DNA of 6,925 bases. Origin: Holophagales bacterium (GTDB lineage: Bacteria > Acidobacteriota > Holophagae > Holophagales > Holophagaceae). The stretch's first letter is position 1; each line of letters begins with the position of its first letter. The notes under the pieces were generated by a model, which saw only the letters and a program-made list of their open reading frames with translations, had not been told where the DNA came from and did no database searches. The stretch lies in assembly GCA_031283145.1 (NCBI GenBank), contig JAITCJ010000185.1:1-6925 (forward strand), in the 5' to 3' direction. This document shows, in pieces, positions 6,836-6,925 of this stretch. The position numbers and the translations under genes are program-made.

Positions 6836-6870
6836 GTTAGTCACGACTAACGATATTAGTCTAAACTAAC
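6836..6870. promoter_or_regulatory. Tandem palindromic operator
   Basis: Site 1 is GTTAGTCACGACTAAC (6836-6851), a perfect palindrome with 7-bp arms. Site 2 is ATTAGTCTAAACTAAC (6855-6870), with TTAGT/ACTAA arms. They agree at 12 of 16 positions and begin 19 bp apart, about two helical turns, so two dimers would bind the same DNA face. Such paired 16-bp palindromes are typical of TetR- and MarR-type repressors. Both sites overlap the proposed leftward promoter. The regulator gene is not in the window. Confidence 0.6.
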
Positions 6871-6880
6871 AAGCCCTCAA
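6853..6880 (-). promoter_or_regulatory. Candidate sigma-70-type promoter for the leftward operon
   Basis: On the minus strand TTGAGG (6880-6875, 4 of 6 to the -35 consensus) and TAATAT (6858-6853, 4 of 6 to the -10 consensus) are 16 bp apart. Transcription would start near 6846, inside operator site 1, while site 2 covers the spacer. An alternative uses a perfect TTGACA (6890-6885) with TAGTTT (6868-6863), also 16 bp apart, and is overlapped by site 2. Either placement fits repression by steric block. The next minus-strand gene is the adaptor about 655 bp away. Confidence 0.4.
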
Positions 6881-6925
6881 AAAATGTCAATGGTAAATTT
6901 TTTAGGGTGTGTCGTCAATAGATTT
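6871..6925. other. Right window edge, no gene seen
   Basis: AT-rich sequence containing the alternative -35 box. The final 20 or so bases include GGGTGTGTCGTCAATA (6905-6920), which reminds me of the tips of some IS5-type insertion sequences. This is only an impression, since no partner end or transposase is in view. Confidence 0.2.

Noticed and set aside
6215..6844. 209-codon open frame on the minus strand directly upstream of the adaptor gene
   Set aside because: Composition is unlike a protein (Cys/His/Arg/Asn-rich, no hydrophobic core pattern or motif), the GTG start has no ribosome binding site, and it runs through the inverted repeats. A different frame looks more coding-like over part of it.

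Overview
The window holds one complete tripartite heavy-metal efflux operon on the minus strand, flanked by gene-poor, repeat-rich DNA. In transcription order it encodes a periplasmic adaptor lipoprotein (5063-6181), an HME-type RND proton/metal antiporter (1951-5073) and a TolC-like outer-membrane channel (261-1784). These match the B-A-C parts of Czc/Cnr/Cus-type systems. An outer-membrane channel and a lipoprotein adaptor imply a Gram-negative (diderm) bacterium with AAGGAG-type ribosome binding sites and medium GC. The sequence alone does not let me name the phylum.

Layout from right to left. 6836-6870 carries two near-identical 16-bp palindromes 19 bp apart, overlapping plausible leftward promoter boxes, so this is a likely repressor-controlled promoter. 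6182-6835 contains no gene I can defend, but it has nested inverted repeats and one 53-codon stretch that looks like coding sequence without a start. The adaptor gene then overlaps the RND gene by 11 bp, which suggests translational coupling. Between the RND and channel genes lies a 166-bp spacer with a perfect GC-rich hairpin and a REPIN-like double hairpin. After the channel gene comes a long hairpin followed by a short T run, a likely terminator. 1-206 is non-coding repeat-like sequence.

The three proteins should assemble into a trans-envelope pump. The RND trimer in the inner membrane captures cations from the periplasm or cytoplasm, the adaptor bridges, and the channel opens to the outside. 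The intramembrane motif DFGIIVDGAIVMFES places the pump in the divalent-cation (Zn/Co/Cd/Ni) branch rather than the Cu/Ag branch. This is family-based inference; the exact metal cannot be read from the sequence.

The core operon is a known type of system, not a new one. The most unusual points are (i) a repeat-derived insertion that appears to sit in frame between the start codon and the signal-peptide core of the outer-membrane channel, with a diverged relative at the left window edge, (ii) the tandem operator about 655 bp upstream of the first gene with no recognisable gene in between, and (iii) the several palindromic repeat types packed into the non-coding DNA.
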